From assembly GCA_029931535.1 (NCBI GenBank), contig JAQPZY010001610.1:3199501-3263500 (forward strand): 64,000 nucleotides of DNA, given 5' to 3'. Both the position numbers and the translations under genes were made by a program. The notes beneath the pieces were generated by a model. It worked only from the letters and a program-made list of their open reading frames with translations. It searched no databases and was not told the origin of the DNA. Shown here piece by piece: positions 10,690 through 22,812 of the stretch. Position 1 is the first letter of the stretch. The number at the start of each line of letters is the position of its first letter. Source of the DNA: Margaritifera margaritifera (Eukaryota; Mollusca; Bivalvia; Unionida; Margaritiferidae).

Positions 10690-11397
10690 ATTGAAATTAG
10701 TATTGTCCACTGTCTAGCATTGTTCAAGGAGGAGAGAAATTAGTATTGTCCAGTGTCTAGCATTGTACTAATCGACCCGTTAAAGGAAGAGAGAAATTAG
10801 TATTGTCCAATGTCTAGCATTGTTATAATCGACCCGCTAAAGGAAGAGAGAAATTAGTATTGTCCAGTGTCTAGCATTGTTCTAATCGACCCGTTAAAGG
10901 AAGAGAGAAATTAGTATTGTCCAATGTCTAGCATTGTTATAATCGACCCGCTAAAGGAAGAGAGAAATTAGTATTGTCCAGTGTCTAGCATTGTTCTAAT
11001 CGACCCGTTAAAGGAAGAGACATTTTAGTATTGTCCAGTGTCTAGCATTGTTCTAATCGACCCGTTAAAGGAAGAGACAAATTGGTATTTTCCAGTGTCT
11101 AGCATTGTTCTAATCGACCCGTTAAAGAAAGAGAGAAATTAGTATTGTTCAGTATGTACCATTGTTCTAATCGACCCGTTAAAGGAAGAGAGACATTGGT
11201 ATCGTCCAGTGTCTAGCATTGTTCCAATCTACCCGTTGAAGGAGGAGAATAATTAGTATTGTCCAGTGTCTAGCATTGTTCCAATCTACCCGTTGAAGGA
11301 GGAGATAAATTAGTATTGTTCAGTGTCTAGCATTGTTCCAATCTACCCGTTGAAGGAGGAGAGACATTGGTATTGTCTAGTGTCTAGCATTGTTTCA
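10690..11397. repeat. 57-bp minisatellite, about 12 units
   Basis: Units carry AGAAATTAGTATTGTCCAGT, GTCTAGCATTGTT, CTAATCGACCCGTTAAAGGA. The last three units share a different subtype (CCAATCTACCCGTTGAAGGA), which shows local spread of variants. Confidence 0.96.
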
Positions 11398-12060
11398 ATG
11401 TAAACGAAATTTGTAGGGACTGCGACTCATGCATTTGGAGTCCAGGAAAGACGATGAAATATGCTCACAGCATTGTTTTGTTATCTTTCCAGTCTACATG
11501 AATACCAAGGAGGATGAAACTGAAGCCTGATGCAGTCAATCTGTTATTATAAAGTGAGAGATAGGAAACATTTCGAAACTTTCATTAGTCTGGCGGTGAC
11601 CCTCCAACCCCCTTACGTAAACCCAGTAGATCATGTAGTATTCTAAGAAAGCAGACATTGGCCGATGTAATTATGACAATCATGTCGTGAAGCCCATCTA
11701 TACAAGTGCATGTTATTATTCTGAATTTTTTTTTAATCAGGTCACGATCACATAACGAAAGAGCAGCTCTTAATTGCCAGATGGATTTAACGAGTCTTGA
11801 TTGTCAGGAGCCATGGAGGTGTATGTTGAAAATCTAATTAGACCCCTACATTCAAGAAATCTTGAACAGTTAGAGAACTATGTATATTGAAATATACCTT
11901 AGAGCACAACAAGCACTAGCATTTGCCTATAAACCAATTCCTTCGTCTCTTGTTTATTCTGGTAACATTATTTGATAGTTTACATTCAAATCGTTTTCGC
12001 CTATAAAAACGTATGCATATCTTGGAAAATTATTAGACCTTTACAGCATAGAAATTGTTC
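11398..12060. other. Gene-free unique stretch
   Basis: No supported reading frame or RNA gene. Confidence 0.55.
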
Positions 12061-12065
12061 ATCGA

Positions 12066-12535
12066 ATGTGTACATTTTATTGTACATTATGAAAGCAGCT
12101 ATTTTAGTGTACATTATGAAAGCAGCTATTTTAGTGTACATTAGGAAAGCAGCTATTTTATTGTACATTATGAAAGCAGCTATTTTAGTGTACATTATGA
12201 AAGCAGCTATTTTAGTGTACATTATGAAAGCAGCTATTTTAGTGTACATTATGAAAGCAGCTATTTTAGTGTACATTATGAAAGCAGCTATTTTAGTGTA
12301 CATTAGGAAAGCAGCTATTTTATTGTACATTATGAAAGCAGCTATTTTAGTGTACATTATGAAAGCAGCTATGTTATTGTACATTAGGAAAGCAGCTATT
12401 TTATTGTACATTAGGAAAGCAGCTATTTTTATGTACATTATGAAAGCAGCTATTTTAGTGTACATTTGGAAAGCAGCTATTTTATTGTACATTAGGAAAG
12501 CAACTATTTTATTGTACATTATGAAAGCAGCTGTC
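12066..12535. repeat. 27-bp minisatellite, about 17 units, open in frame
   Basis: The unit is GTACATTATGAAAGCAGCTA plus TTTTAGT. Because 27 is a multiple of three, both strands stay open: nine-residue repeats VYIMKAAIL on the plus strand and TKIAAFIMY on the minus. The 236- and 172-codon frames spanning the array are best read as repeat artefacts. They extend into unique flanks without any recognisable domain. Confidence 0.95.
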
Positions 12536-13190
12536 TGTTTAATTATATTTAAATATTTCAGTGTACAGCTTCCTAATTCTTTTGTTAAGGAGGCAGTATC
12601 AGCATATGAAGATGTTTACCTTACCATCCTCGATTTCGAAATCACGACGATGAAAACGAGATCTTGTTGTCGCGATATTTGATGTTCAAACTTAACGTAG
12701 CCGTTTAGATTGGGGGGGGGGGGGGCTAAAATAGGAACATGTTTCGATAAATCATATTGAAAAAAACCGAGGACAAACATTTTTATTTAAAACAAATGAA
12801 TTGGAAAAGAAATCACCAATGTTTTCTTTTTCTTAGTATCATTGTCACGAAAACCATCTTTAATGCTAGAAAAAATAGTAATGTTGCCCTCGATATGTAT
12901 ATTCCTACCTGAATCATGGATCCTATTACTGAAAAATGTTTTTCTCTGACTAACGAAGCTAATGAAAAGTAACAAGAGTAAATTTATTATGACTATTCAT
13001 CAGAGAAAAAGAAAAAGAAAAAGAAACAGACAAAATCTAGCTTTTCTGGGCATCGCATAGAAACAATCCAGGTACACATTACCAAAATCTCGCTGGGTTC
13101 TTGACGCTGACGTATCTTTGTATTATATATTGCCATTCGGTCCAAGGTTGTCATTTGTCAAAATATAAATATTTCTTTTAAATGTATGAA
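12536..13190. other. Unique stretch with a G14 homopolymer
   Basis: A run of 14 G lies at 12712-12725, unusual in such AT-rich DNA. An A/G-rich run (GAAAAAG units) lies near 13003-13028. No gene is supported. Confidence 0.6.
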
Positions 13191-13192
13191 AT

Positions 13193-15464
13193 TTGATCTT
13201 CAGTAAGTAATAATCCAGCTGATTGGAGAAAACCTAAGTGTAAATTTGATCCTCAGTAAGTAATAATCCTAACTGATTGGAGAGAACCTAAGTGTAAATT
13301 TGATCTTCGGTAAGTAATAATCCAGCTGATTGGAGAAAACCTAAGTGTAAATTTGATCTTCGGTAAGTAATAATCCTAGGTGATTGGAGAAAACCTAAGC
13401 GTAAATTTGATCTTCAGTAAGTAATAATCCTAACTGATTGGAGAAAACCTAAGTGTATTTTTGATCTTCAGTAAGTAATAATCCTAGCTGATTGGAGAAA
13501 ACCTAAGTGTAAATTTTATCTTCAGTAAGTAATAATCCTAGCTGATTGGAGAAAACCTAAGTGTATTTTTGATCTTCAGTAAGTAATAATCCTAGCTGAT
13601 TGGAAAAAACCTAAGTGTATATTTGATCTTCAGTAAGTAATAATCCTAGGTGATTGGAGAAAACCTAAGTGTATTTTTGATCTTCAGTAAGTAATAATCC
13701 TAGCTGATTGGAGAAAACCTAAGTGTACTTTTGATCTTCAGTAAGTAATAATCCTAGCTGATTGGAGAAAACCTAAGTGTAAATTTGATTTTCAGTAAGT
13801 AATAATCCTAGCTGATTGGAGAAAACCTAAGTGTAAATTTGATCTTCAGTAAGTAATAATCCTAGCTGATTGGAGAAAACCTAAGTGTATATTTCATCTT
13901 CAGTAAGTAATAATCCTAGCTGATTGGAGAAAACCTAAGTGTATATTTGATCTTCAGTAAGTAATAATCCTAACTGATTGGAGAAAACCTATGTGTATAT
14001 TTGATCTTCAGTAAGTAATAATCCTAGCTGATTGGAGAAAACCTAAGTGTACATTTGATCTTCAGTAAGTAATAATCCTAACTGATTGGAGAAAACCTAA
14101 GTGTATATTTGATCTTCAGTAAGTAATAATCCTAACTGATTGGAGAAAACCTAAGTGTATATTTAATCTTCAGTAAGTAATAATCCTAGCTGATTGGAGA
14201 AAACCTAAGTGTATATTTCATCTTCAGTAAGTAATAATCCTAGCTGATTGGAGAAAATCTAAGTGTATATTTGATCTTCAGTAAGTAATAATACTAACTG
14301 ATTGGAGAAAACCTAAGTGTAAATTTTATCTTCAGTAAGTAATAATCCTAACTGATTGGAGAAAACCTAAGCGTAAATTTGATCTTCAGTAAGTAATAAT
14401 CCTAACTGATTGGAGAAAACCTAAGCGTAAATTTGATCTTCAGTAAGTAATAATCCTCACTGATTGGAGAAAACCTAAGCGTAAATTTGATCTTCAGTAA
14501 GTAATAATCCTAGCTGATTGAAGAAAACCTAAGCGTAAATTTGATCTTCAGTAAGTAATAATCCTAGCTGATTGGAGAAAACCTAAGCGTAAATTTGATC
14601 TTCAGTAAGTAATAATCCTAGCTGATTGGAGAAAACCTAAGTGTATTTTTGATCTTCAGTAAGGTATAATCATAGCTGATTGGAGAAAACCTAAGTGTAA
14701 ATTTGATCTTCAGTAAGTAATAATCCTAGCTGATTGGAGAAAACCTAAGTGTATATTTGATCTTCAGTAAGTAATATTCCTAGCTGATTGGAGAAAACCT
14801 ATGTGTAAATTTGATCTTCAGTAAGTAATAATCCTAACTGATTGGAGAAAACCTAAGCGTAAATTTGATCTTCAGTAAGTAATAATCCTAGCTGACTGGA
14901 GAAAACCTAAGCGTAAGTTTGATCTTCAGTAAGTAATAATCCTAACTGATTGGAGAAAACCTAAGCGTAAGTTTGATATTCAGTAAGTAATAATCCTAAC
15001 TGATTGGAGAAAACCTAAGTGTATATTTCATCTTCAGTAAGTAATAATCCTAGCTGATTGGAGAAAACCTAAGTGTAAATTTGATCTTTAGTAAGTAATA
15101 ATCCTAACTTATTGGAGAAAACCTAAGTGTAAATTTGATCTTCAGTAAGTAATAATCCTAACTGATTGGAGAAAACCTAAGCGTAAATTTGATCTTCAGT
15201 AAGTAATAATCCTAGCTGACTGGAGAAAACCTAAGCGTAAGTTTGATCTTCAGTAAGTAATAATCCTAACTGATTGGAGAAAACCTAAGCGTAAGTTTGA
15301 TATTCAGTAAGTAATAATCCTAACTGATTGGAGAAAACCTAAGCGTAAATTTGATCTTCAGTAAGTAATAATCCTAACTGATTGGAGAAAACCTAAGTGT
15401 ATATTTGATCTTCAGTAAGTAATAATCCTAACTGATTGGAGAAAACCTAAGTGTATTTTTGATC
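13193..15464. repeat. 54-bp minisatellite, about 42 units
   Basis: The unit is GATCTTCAGTAAGTAATAAT, CCTAGCTGATTGGAGAAAAC, CTAAGTGTAAATTT. Variation is concentrated at two places: CCTAGC/CCTAAC and the last few bases (GTGTAAATTT, GTGTATATTT, GCGTAAATTT). A block of several units near 14815-15000 recurs at 15145-15330 with the same variants, which suggests a recent multi-unit duplication. No frame stays open through it. Confidence 0.98.
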
Positions 15465-15483
15465 AGAATAAAAATAGTCTAAA

Positions 15484-15597
15484 AACAGATTTTTACATTG
15501 ATTTTCTGCATAGATTTTAACATTGATTTTCTGCATAGATTTTAACATTGATTTTCTGCATAGATTTTAACATTGATTTTCTGCATCGATTTTAACC
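15484..15597. repeat. 24-bp tandem repeat, about five units
   Basis: Units read TTTTAACATTGATTTTCTGC followed by ATAG. They lie almost directly after the 54-bp array. Confidence 0.93.
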
Positions 15598-16290
15598 AGT
15601 GTGTTAGAAACTGATAGAATGATTGCTGAGATGGACTTCTTTTAATGGTTATCAATTGAAATAAAGGGAGAAACTGTGGAAATATAAAGGGATGAAACTT
15701 ATACATATATTTCATTTCTGGTATTCACCTTTAAGGAAAGCGGACACAATAAACGCAAGTCAAAGTGAGTCAGCTGAAGACCTTTGTGAGACCATACCCG
15801 GTCAGTAGAAAAAAACTCCTCTACGTTTTGAAAAAGGGGTGGGGGTATTCTAGGGCTTAACATTGAAATATTGACCAGAATTAATTTCAAGAAAATTTTA
15901 CAGAGGGTAAAACTTTTGAGTTGAGTTCATACTCGAATTGACAAAATTTCATGAAAATCCAGCTAAGTCAGTGTGACGTGACGTCACAATCGACGTTGTT
16001 TTGTCATGAAGTTGCTCAAAGTTCCTCGGTCATATTTCCACATGAATATGAATATAATGTGCAAAGATATCATTAAGGTCATCGGTGGGATAAATGTATT
16101 GTTTGGTTTCTTAGTAACCCGGTATGGACTGAAACTTAGTCAGAGGAAACTTATCAGACTGGGCGCTTGCGAAACCATGTAACTAATATTACTTATCACA
16201 TCGAAATAAAAAAACATACTGTGTCACGAGTATCTTCCTTTCTTTTGTCTCAAATGGACCAATTGTTAAAGAACCTCTTACGCAATTAAA
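15598..16290. other. Unique stretch with a CRE-like octamer
   Basis: TGACGTCA, the palindromic CREB/ATF consensus, lies at 15979-15986. A 63-aa minus-strand frame (15699-15890) is unrecognised. No gene start can be tied to the site. Confidence 0.35.
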
Positions 16291-16296
16291 ACATCT

Positions 16297-16396
16297 CATG
16301 TTAGCCAATCAGAATACATTCGGGTTATCATGATAGGCAATCAGAATGCACTCAGGTTACCATGATAGCCAATCAGAATACATTCGGGTTATCCAT
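16297..16396. repeat. Three tandem units each carrying a CCAAT-type box
   Basis: The unit is about 36-37 bp: TAGCCAATCAGAATACATTC then GGGTTATCATGA. The first and third units have the CCAATCA core typical of NF-Y sites; the second reads GGCAATCA. Confidence 0.8.
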
Positions 16397-17382
16397 GAAA
16401 TTATTGAGAAAAAAAAGCGTTCTGTGTAGGACGGCAAAAGACGAAATAACAAGTATTGATCACTCAAATCTTATTATATTGTATACTAGTTCCATCGTCT
16501 ATATTGTGACGGTCTTCGCTAAGTAGAGGACAAACCACGAAATGGCTAAAAAATGGAAATTGTATTTAAATTTGTTATTAGAAAATACTCTTGCTGAGAT
16601 CTGAATAAGCGTATAGCGGATTTGTATATAAAATTGTCAGAAATAACATTTAAAACAACAACAATAACAAAAACAGGATCACTCATGGGCTACCACTAAT
16701 GTTTACACAATGCAGACATGTAATCCGATCCTCATATGCCACACGCAGGTATTGCCATATACTTTTCGAAGCCATTTTTGTAATCAAAGCTAATGAATCT
16801 ATAAAAGTCAGATATCCGTCGATTGCTACAGGTAAACACAGATCTTATGGCACCTAACAGGCTCTTCAAAACTGAACCATGCCCTACGCTGCAATTCAAA
16901 ATTGCACGTGTATACTCACCCATTGGCTAGGTTAAGATTCCACAGAATGCACGAACAACCAGTACCGCTGTGTTCTTCGTGACTGCGTGAGATGTTCTGC
17001 TTACGTTTGGTTTGCAACCCTTGTCTCCTATTGATAAAAACTTACCCATGTTGTTAAACAGCCGTTTAATCATAGCAAATTCCTATATGGAATTGTATGT
17101 CTGCTAGCAACATGAATCAAGGAATTTGCACCTACACTTGTTTCGCTCTAACCATATATATCTACAAATCAAACAAAAAGTAGCTGAAGAATTCGTCAAA
17201 ATTTAAGAAAATAAGGTGAAATCGGTACGGAAAGGAAAGAAAATAATGAAAAACGGATGCAAAGATGTTTCTTATATCTGGTTCATGACTGAAACCTAAT
17301 ATCATGCTATCTGACAGTTTCAAAGGATACAACAATTAATGATAATTGTATAGCATTGGACAGCAAAGGATTTTTGTATTGC

Positions 17383-17390
<8 letters not shown>
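16397..17390. other. Gene-free unique stretch
   Basis: A minus-strand 63-codon frame (16732-16923) is unrecognised. Nothing else can be supported. Confidence 0.5.

Positions 17391-17467
<77 letters not shown>
17388..17467. repeat. (TA)n microsatellite
   Basis: About 39 TA dinucleotides. Confidence 0.98.
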
Positions 17468-17470
<3 letters not shown>

Positions 17471-17559
17471 CACAGTTTCAAATGATACAAGCAAAGGTTA
17501 AAAGTGGAGAGTAATTTAATAACAATGGTTTTAAGACAATATTTGTGAAATATATGACC

Positions 17560-19285
17560 CTGACTGCAATGGCTCTTTTAATAATATGAAGCTACTCGCG
17601 ATAGCTCTCTTAATAATATGAAGCTACCTGCGATAGCTCCCTTAATAATATGAAGCTACCTGCAATGACTCATTTAATAATATGAAGCTACCTGCGATAG
17701 CTCTCTTAATAATATGAAGCTACCTGCGATAGCTCTCTTAAAAATATGAAGCTAGCTTCAATGACTCCCTTAATAATATTAGGCTACCTGCAATGACCCC
17801 CTTAATAATATTAGGCTACCTGCAATGACTCCATTAATAATATGAAGCTACCTGCAATGACTCCCTTAATAATATGAAGCTACCTGCAATGACTCCATTA
17901 ATAATACGAAGTTACCTGCAATGACCCCCTTAATAATGTTAGGCTACCTGCAATGACTCCCTTAAAAATATGAAGCTATCTGCAATGACTCCCTTAATAA
18001 TATGAAGCTACCTGCAACGGCTTCCTTAATAATATGAAGCTACCTGCAACGGCTCCCTTAATAATATGAAGCTACCTGCAACGGCTCCCTTAATAATATG
18101 AAGCTACCTGCAAAGACTCCCTTAATAATATGAAGCTACCTGCAATGACTCCCTTAATAATATGAAGCTACCTGCAACGGCTCCCTTAATAGTATGAAGC
18201 TAGCTGCAATGACCCCATTACTAATATGAAGCTACCTGCAATGACTCCCTTAATAATATGAAGCTACCTGCAATGCCTCCATTACTAATATGAAGCTACC
18301 TGCAATGACCCCCTTAATAATGTTAGGCTACCTGCAATGACTCCCTTAAAAATATGAATCTACCTGCAATGACTCCCTTAAAAATATGAATCTACCTGCA
18401 ATGACTCCATTAATAATATGAAGCTAGCTGCAATGACTCCGTTAATAATATTAGGCTACCTGCAATGACTCCCTTAAAAATATGAATCTACCTGCAATGA
18501 CTCCCTTAATAATATTAGGCTACCTGCAATGACTCCCTTAAAAACATGAATCTACCTGCAATGACTCCCTTAATAATATGAAGCTACCTGCAATGACTCC
18601 ATTAATAATATGAAGCTACCTGCAATGACTCCCTTAATAATAGGAAGCTAGCTGCAATAGCTCCCTTAATAATATGAAGCTACCTGCAATGACTCCATTA
18701 ATAATATTAAGCTAGCTGCAATGACTCCCTTAATAATATGAAGCTAACTGCGATAGCTCCCTTAATAATATAAAGCTAGCTGCAGTGACCCCTTAATAAT
18801 ATGAAGCTACCTGCAATGACCCCTTACTAATATGAAGCTACCTGCAATGACTCCCTTAATAATATGAAACTACCTGCAATGAATCAGTTAATAATATGAA
18901 GCTACCTGCAATGACTCCCTTAATAATATGAAGCTACCTGCAAAGAATCCCTTAATAATATGAAACTACCTGCAATGACTCCTTACTAATATGAAGCTAC
19001 CTGCAATGACTCCCTTAATAATATGAAACTACCTGCAATGACTCCCTTAATAATATGAAGCTACCTGCAAAGAATCCCTTAATAATATGAAGCTACCTGC
19101 AAAGAATCCCTTAATAATATGAAGCTACCTGCAAAGAATCCCTTAATAATATGAAGCTACCTGCAATGACTCCCTTAATAATATGAAGCTAGCTGCAATG
19201 ACTCCCTTAATAATATGAAATACCTGCAATGAATCCCTTAATAAATATTAAGCTAGCTGCAATAGCTCCCTTAATAATATGAAGT
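17560..19285. repeat. 32-bp minisatellite, about 54 units
   Basis: The unit is GCAATGACTCCCTTAATAAT plus ATGAAGCTACCT. Frequent variants are GCGATAGCTC, GCAACGGCTC, GCAAAGAATC and ATTAGGCTACCT, often clustered, so neighbouring units are more alike than distant ones. Single-base length changes occur (for example near 19220). Confidence 0.98.
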
Positions 19286-19742
19286 TTGTTAAAACTCGTA
19301 TGGTATAGCATTGCCGATAGAAATAAATTTGGTGTCAAACAAGCGATTGCAAAAATGGTAAAAGTTTCCAATTGTAGAGTTTTTATTTAATCCAGCACAG
19401 ATATCTAAACTCTACGCCATCATGACAAGTCTGGAGAATGTGTGAAATAATCATCTTCACGCCCCAGCAGCATTATTTTTGTAAAAGGAACCACATATTA
19501 AGCTTGCTCCAGGAATAAAAGCTTCCACACCATGAAAATACAGATAAATTAACTGCTTCACTACAGATCAGAATCAAGTTTATGCTGGTGCTGGACGAAG
19601 CAATTTAATCTAAACAGTAATGAGCTAATTTGATCTCTTACCTCTATAAGTTATTACTACAACTCGCTACAACATACAAGCCTTCTTTGCTTTGACAATA
19701 ATTAAAAAAAGAAATAATACTAGTACTTATATTTAGAACACT
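19286..19742. other. Gene-free stretch
   Basis: Unique AT-rich sequence without a supported feature. Confidence 0.5.
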
Positions 19743-19751
19743 GATGGCTCT

Positions 19752-20168
19752 CTCAGGAAATGTATACAACACGTTCGCAACAAGATGTATATCACATAAT
19801 GTAACAGGAAATGTATACAACACGTTCACAAGAAGGTGTATATCACATAATCGAACAGGAAATGTATACAACACGTTCACAAGAATATGTATATCACATA
19901 ATCGAACAGGAAATGTATACAACACGTTCACAAGAAGGTGTATGCCACACAATCTAACAGGAAATGTATACAACACGTTCACAAGAAGGTGTATATTACA
20001 TAATCTAACAGGAAAAGTATACAACACGTTCACAAGAAGGTATATATTACATGCTCTGACAGGATATGTATACAGCACGTTCACAATAAGGTGTATATCA
20101 CATAATCTAACAGTAAATGTTTACAACACTTTCAAAACAACGTATATATCACACAATCTAACACATAA
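19752..20168. repeat. 51-bp minisatellite, about eight units, open on both strands
   Basis: The unit is AACAGGAAATGTATACAACA, CGTTCACAAGAAGGTGTATA, TCACATAATCG. Since 51 is 17 codons, long frames run through on both strands (plus: NVYNTFTRRCISHN...; minus: NVLYTFPVRLCDIHLL). No domain is recognisable and I treat both as artefacts. Units decay towards the right end. Confidence 0.95.
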
Positions 20169-21360
20169 AAAATCCCTATTAGCCTCGATAATTTCTCGCT
20201 CATGACACATTTTATAATTTCATTACATTTTACATTTCTTCATTTTAAATCTCTTTGTTGAATCACATTCACTGTTGGGCAAAGTGTGTGTGTCTGTGTG
20301 TGTCTGTGTCTGTGAGTGAGAGAGATTTTTAAAAATTAGCAATAGTTACAACATTGCATGCGAAGAACCTTTTCTCATTTAAAAAAAACTTCTGACTTTT
20401 GTTTTCTTTATTTTCTTCTAATGTTTGTGCTATAAGTTGAATTATATTTCGTAATGTCAGCATCTCCACTTAACATTTGTTCCTTTTAAAAATTCAACCT
20501 GATTTTCAAGATTCACCGCCAAAAAAAAAAAAATATTGTGTCAGTATATATGCTGATCATATTCCATATTCAAGATTCTGAATTCTGTTGATCCTTTCAC
20601 TTTGAGGGTTGATCCTTTCACTTTGATGGTTGATCCTTTCACTTTGGCGGTTTACTCAGCTAAGCATCACAAATTAACAAAATATGTTATTTCATCAACT
20701 GGTCAGATTTTAATTTATCATTGATTCCAAGACTTCTTAATCTTTTGTCCAGACACTCTTGATGGCTTTAACGACATTAAGTGGCTTTGTCCAAGACAAT
20801 TCAATAAAATTCACAATGTCAGCCAAATTTAAAATGCCAGCCCGTACCATACGAACGACAACTACACCCTTATCTATGAAACAAAGTGATAATTAAGTCT
20901 ATAATGCAATCTTCAGACAAAGAAGCATGGGATGAATGACTGCAAGATTTAATCGAGTGTTTGAAACACTCAGTATCACTTTAACCATTAACGTCATTCA
21001 TCATAATATCTATCGGATATGCCACGTGCAGGCTGTGGGTAAAACTTGGCTGAGTAATCAGTTTGCATTTCCTTGACTCCCAAATATAGTTATGCAAAAA
21101 AGAAACACATCACTTTTTTAAAATCTAAAATTTTGATTCATATTTCATTGTTTCATAAAATGTTATCTGCATACGAAATGTATTTTTTTTTGTAAGTCTT
21201 TTCTGAAAGATTACTTCCAAACTATTCAAGAGTTCAATATTTACCTCACAGAGATGAACGGGTCATTCCAGCATGTAAAATGTAACCACAGATTTATGTT
21301 TGTACAAGAAATAACAATGCGTTTTTGTTTTGGATCAATATATATTGAAAAGAATGCTCT
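20169..21360. other. Unique stretch with a small 22-bp triplication
   Basis: GTTGATCCTTTCACTTTGAG-like units occur three times at about 20586-20652. A short GT/GAGA run lies at 20285-20326. No gene is recognised. Confidence 0.6.
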
Positions 21361-21364
21361 GCAT

Positions 21365-21477
21365 AGGTCATTATTATTATCATTATTATTATTATTATTA
21401 TTATTATCATTATTATTATTGTTATTATTATTAGTAGTAGTAGTAGTAGTAATAGTAGAAGTAGTAGTAGTAGTAAT
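21365..21477. repeat. (TTA)n(GTA)n trinucleotide microsatellite
   Basis: About 20 TTA/TCA units pass into about 17 GTA units. Leu-, Val- and Asn-rich frames over it are artefacts. Confidence 0.96.
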
Positions 21478-21479
21478 TT

Positions 21480-21786
21480 TAAAACAATTGAAAAGTAAGA
21501 TGAAAAGAATGAATTCATAAGCAAAATATTTCACATTTGATCTTAGCAATATTTGCTTCCTCTGTTCACTAATTATATAATGAGTTATCTTACTATTCCT
21601 AATACCTTAGTGGTATATGCAGGGAAAGGGTATTGATAGATCTGGCTTGTTGCCCAGTCTAGACTCAGTCAAATTGAATAAATAGATAAATAATTAAATT
21701 GATTAGAAACTAAGTTTTTAGTAAATTTGGGTGTAGACAAAAGTAGAATAAATGATTAAATGATCTATTTAAAAACAGCTCAAGAC
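21480..21786. other. Gene-free stretch
   Basis: Nothing recognised between the trinucleotide tract and the MULE relic. Confidence 0.5.
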
Positions 21787-21789
21787 AAA

Positions 21790-22106
21790 ACAACCCCGAC
21801 AAAAAAGCTCGCAGACAAAATAGCCGCGACAAACAAGCTCGGTGGTTGAACTTGATAAATTGTAATAATTTCTTACTTTATTCGTTTGTATAGTGTCCAA
21901 TTAAACAACATAGGTACCGAACATAAGTATACGATGAAAATTTTATTAAATATGAGACTTTTAACTGTTGACTTGTGATTAGATATTCAGATTGTCAGAT
22001 TGTGTGCATCTCCACAGAGATAATCCAGAATTTCGGTATCCTCATAAGTCGGTGTTAGATAAAGCAGACGTCGATTGAGTTGTACATACTTTGCCTTCGT
22101 TGCGAT
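21790..22106 (-). mobile_element. Truncated second MULE of the same family
   Basis: The left end CCCCGACAAAAAAGCTCGC followed by GACAAAATAGC and GACAAACAAGCTCGG resembles the sub-repeats at the terminus of the complete MULE at 4704. In the minus strand from 22103 to 21987 the frame reads AKYVQLNRRL ... DYLCGDAHNLTI and stop. This aligns with the C-terminus of the transposase at 4967 (KYVQLNRRL ... DYLRGIAHN). Everything upstream of these last ~38 codons and the other terminus are missing. Confidence 0.82.
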
Positions 22107-22110
22107 TTGC

Positions 22111-22258
22111 TAGTCTATACGTTGTATAATTACAACGTTTGCTCTATACATTAAAAAGTGTTGGACCTTATTGGGCATTATCTTAAATACTATTGCGACA
22201 TTACAGGTTTTTAAAAAAAATAGTCTATACGTTGTTTAATTACAATGTTTGATCTAGA
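22111..22258. repeat. Direct duplication of about 35 bp
   Basis: TAGTCTATACGTTGTATAAT at 22111 recurs at 22221 as TAGTCTATACGTTGTTTAAT, and similarity continues through ACAACGTTTG. The second copy abuts the LINE-derived sequence. Confidence 0.75.
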
Positions 22259-22259
22259 T

Positions 22260-22610
22260 TTTAGTCGCAATAGCTGCGGAACTATGCCATGCATTAATCC
22301 TTTACAACTATTATCTGCGATAATGTTTCCTAGAGGAAGCTTTCTTTTCAGTTGGATGGTTAAAATTATGTCCTGGAAACGCTTAAAATGCCAGGTATTC
22401 CATCCCACAGACCCCTTGCCTATTTGTTTAGGCCCCCACCTCCATTTCCACGATATTTCTGTATCCGCACTGAACTCAACAGTGCTATCTATCATTTCTG
22501 GCCCAAACGGCCATTTTTCACACTGAGCTTTTGACACTTAACTGACACAGTATATTCCGTCCATAAAATCCCTCTTGACACAGCGTTAACGCAAACTTTT
22601 TTGAAGGGAT
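22260..22610 (-). pseudogene. Relic related to the 3' end of a jockey-like LINE
   Basis: Positions 22480-22610 are clearly homologous to 29095-29215: GCTATCTATCATTTCTGG, TGACACAGTA, then GCGTTAACGCAA and TTGAAGG. In the 29-kb relic this segment lies downstream of the RNase H region, so here too it should be the element's 3' end in minus orientation. The 108-codon minus frame (22211-22537) has no recognised domain. Confidence 0.6.
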
Positions 22611-22812
22611 ACTGAGACTAGTTAAAGCACACTGTATTGAAAGGATACTGAGACTAGTTAAAGCACACTGTATTGAAAGGATACTGAGACTAGTTAAAGC
22701 ACACTGTATTGAAGGGATACTGAGACTAGTTAAAGCACACTGTATTTAACGAATACTGAGACTAGTTAACGCACACTGTATTGAAGGGATACTGAGACGA
22801 AGTTAACCCAAA
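22600..22812. repeat. 36-bp minisatellite, about six units, derived from LINE sequence
   Basis: The unit is ACTAGTTAAAGCACACTGTA plus TTGAAGGGATACTGAG. The homologous position of the relic at 29190-29260 has this motif once (GTTAACGCAAGCAATATTGA AGG). Flanking homology resumes after the array, so the array is an expansion inside the element. Confidence 0.85.

Noticed and set aside
11972..12682. 236-codon frame with KAAI repeats
   Set aside because: 27-bp unit is a multiple of three; the unique ends show no recognisable domain, and the antisense strand is equally open.
13193..15464. Regular direct repeats resembling a CRISPR array
   Set aside because: Units follow one another without unique spacers, the DNA is clearly eukaryotic and no cas genes are present; it is a minisatellite.
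19644..20205. Two opposing frames of about 150 codons
   Set aside because: A 51-bp unit keeps both strands open by periodicity alone.
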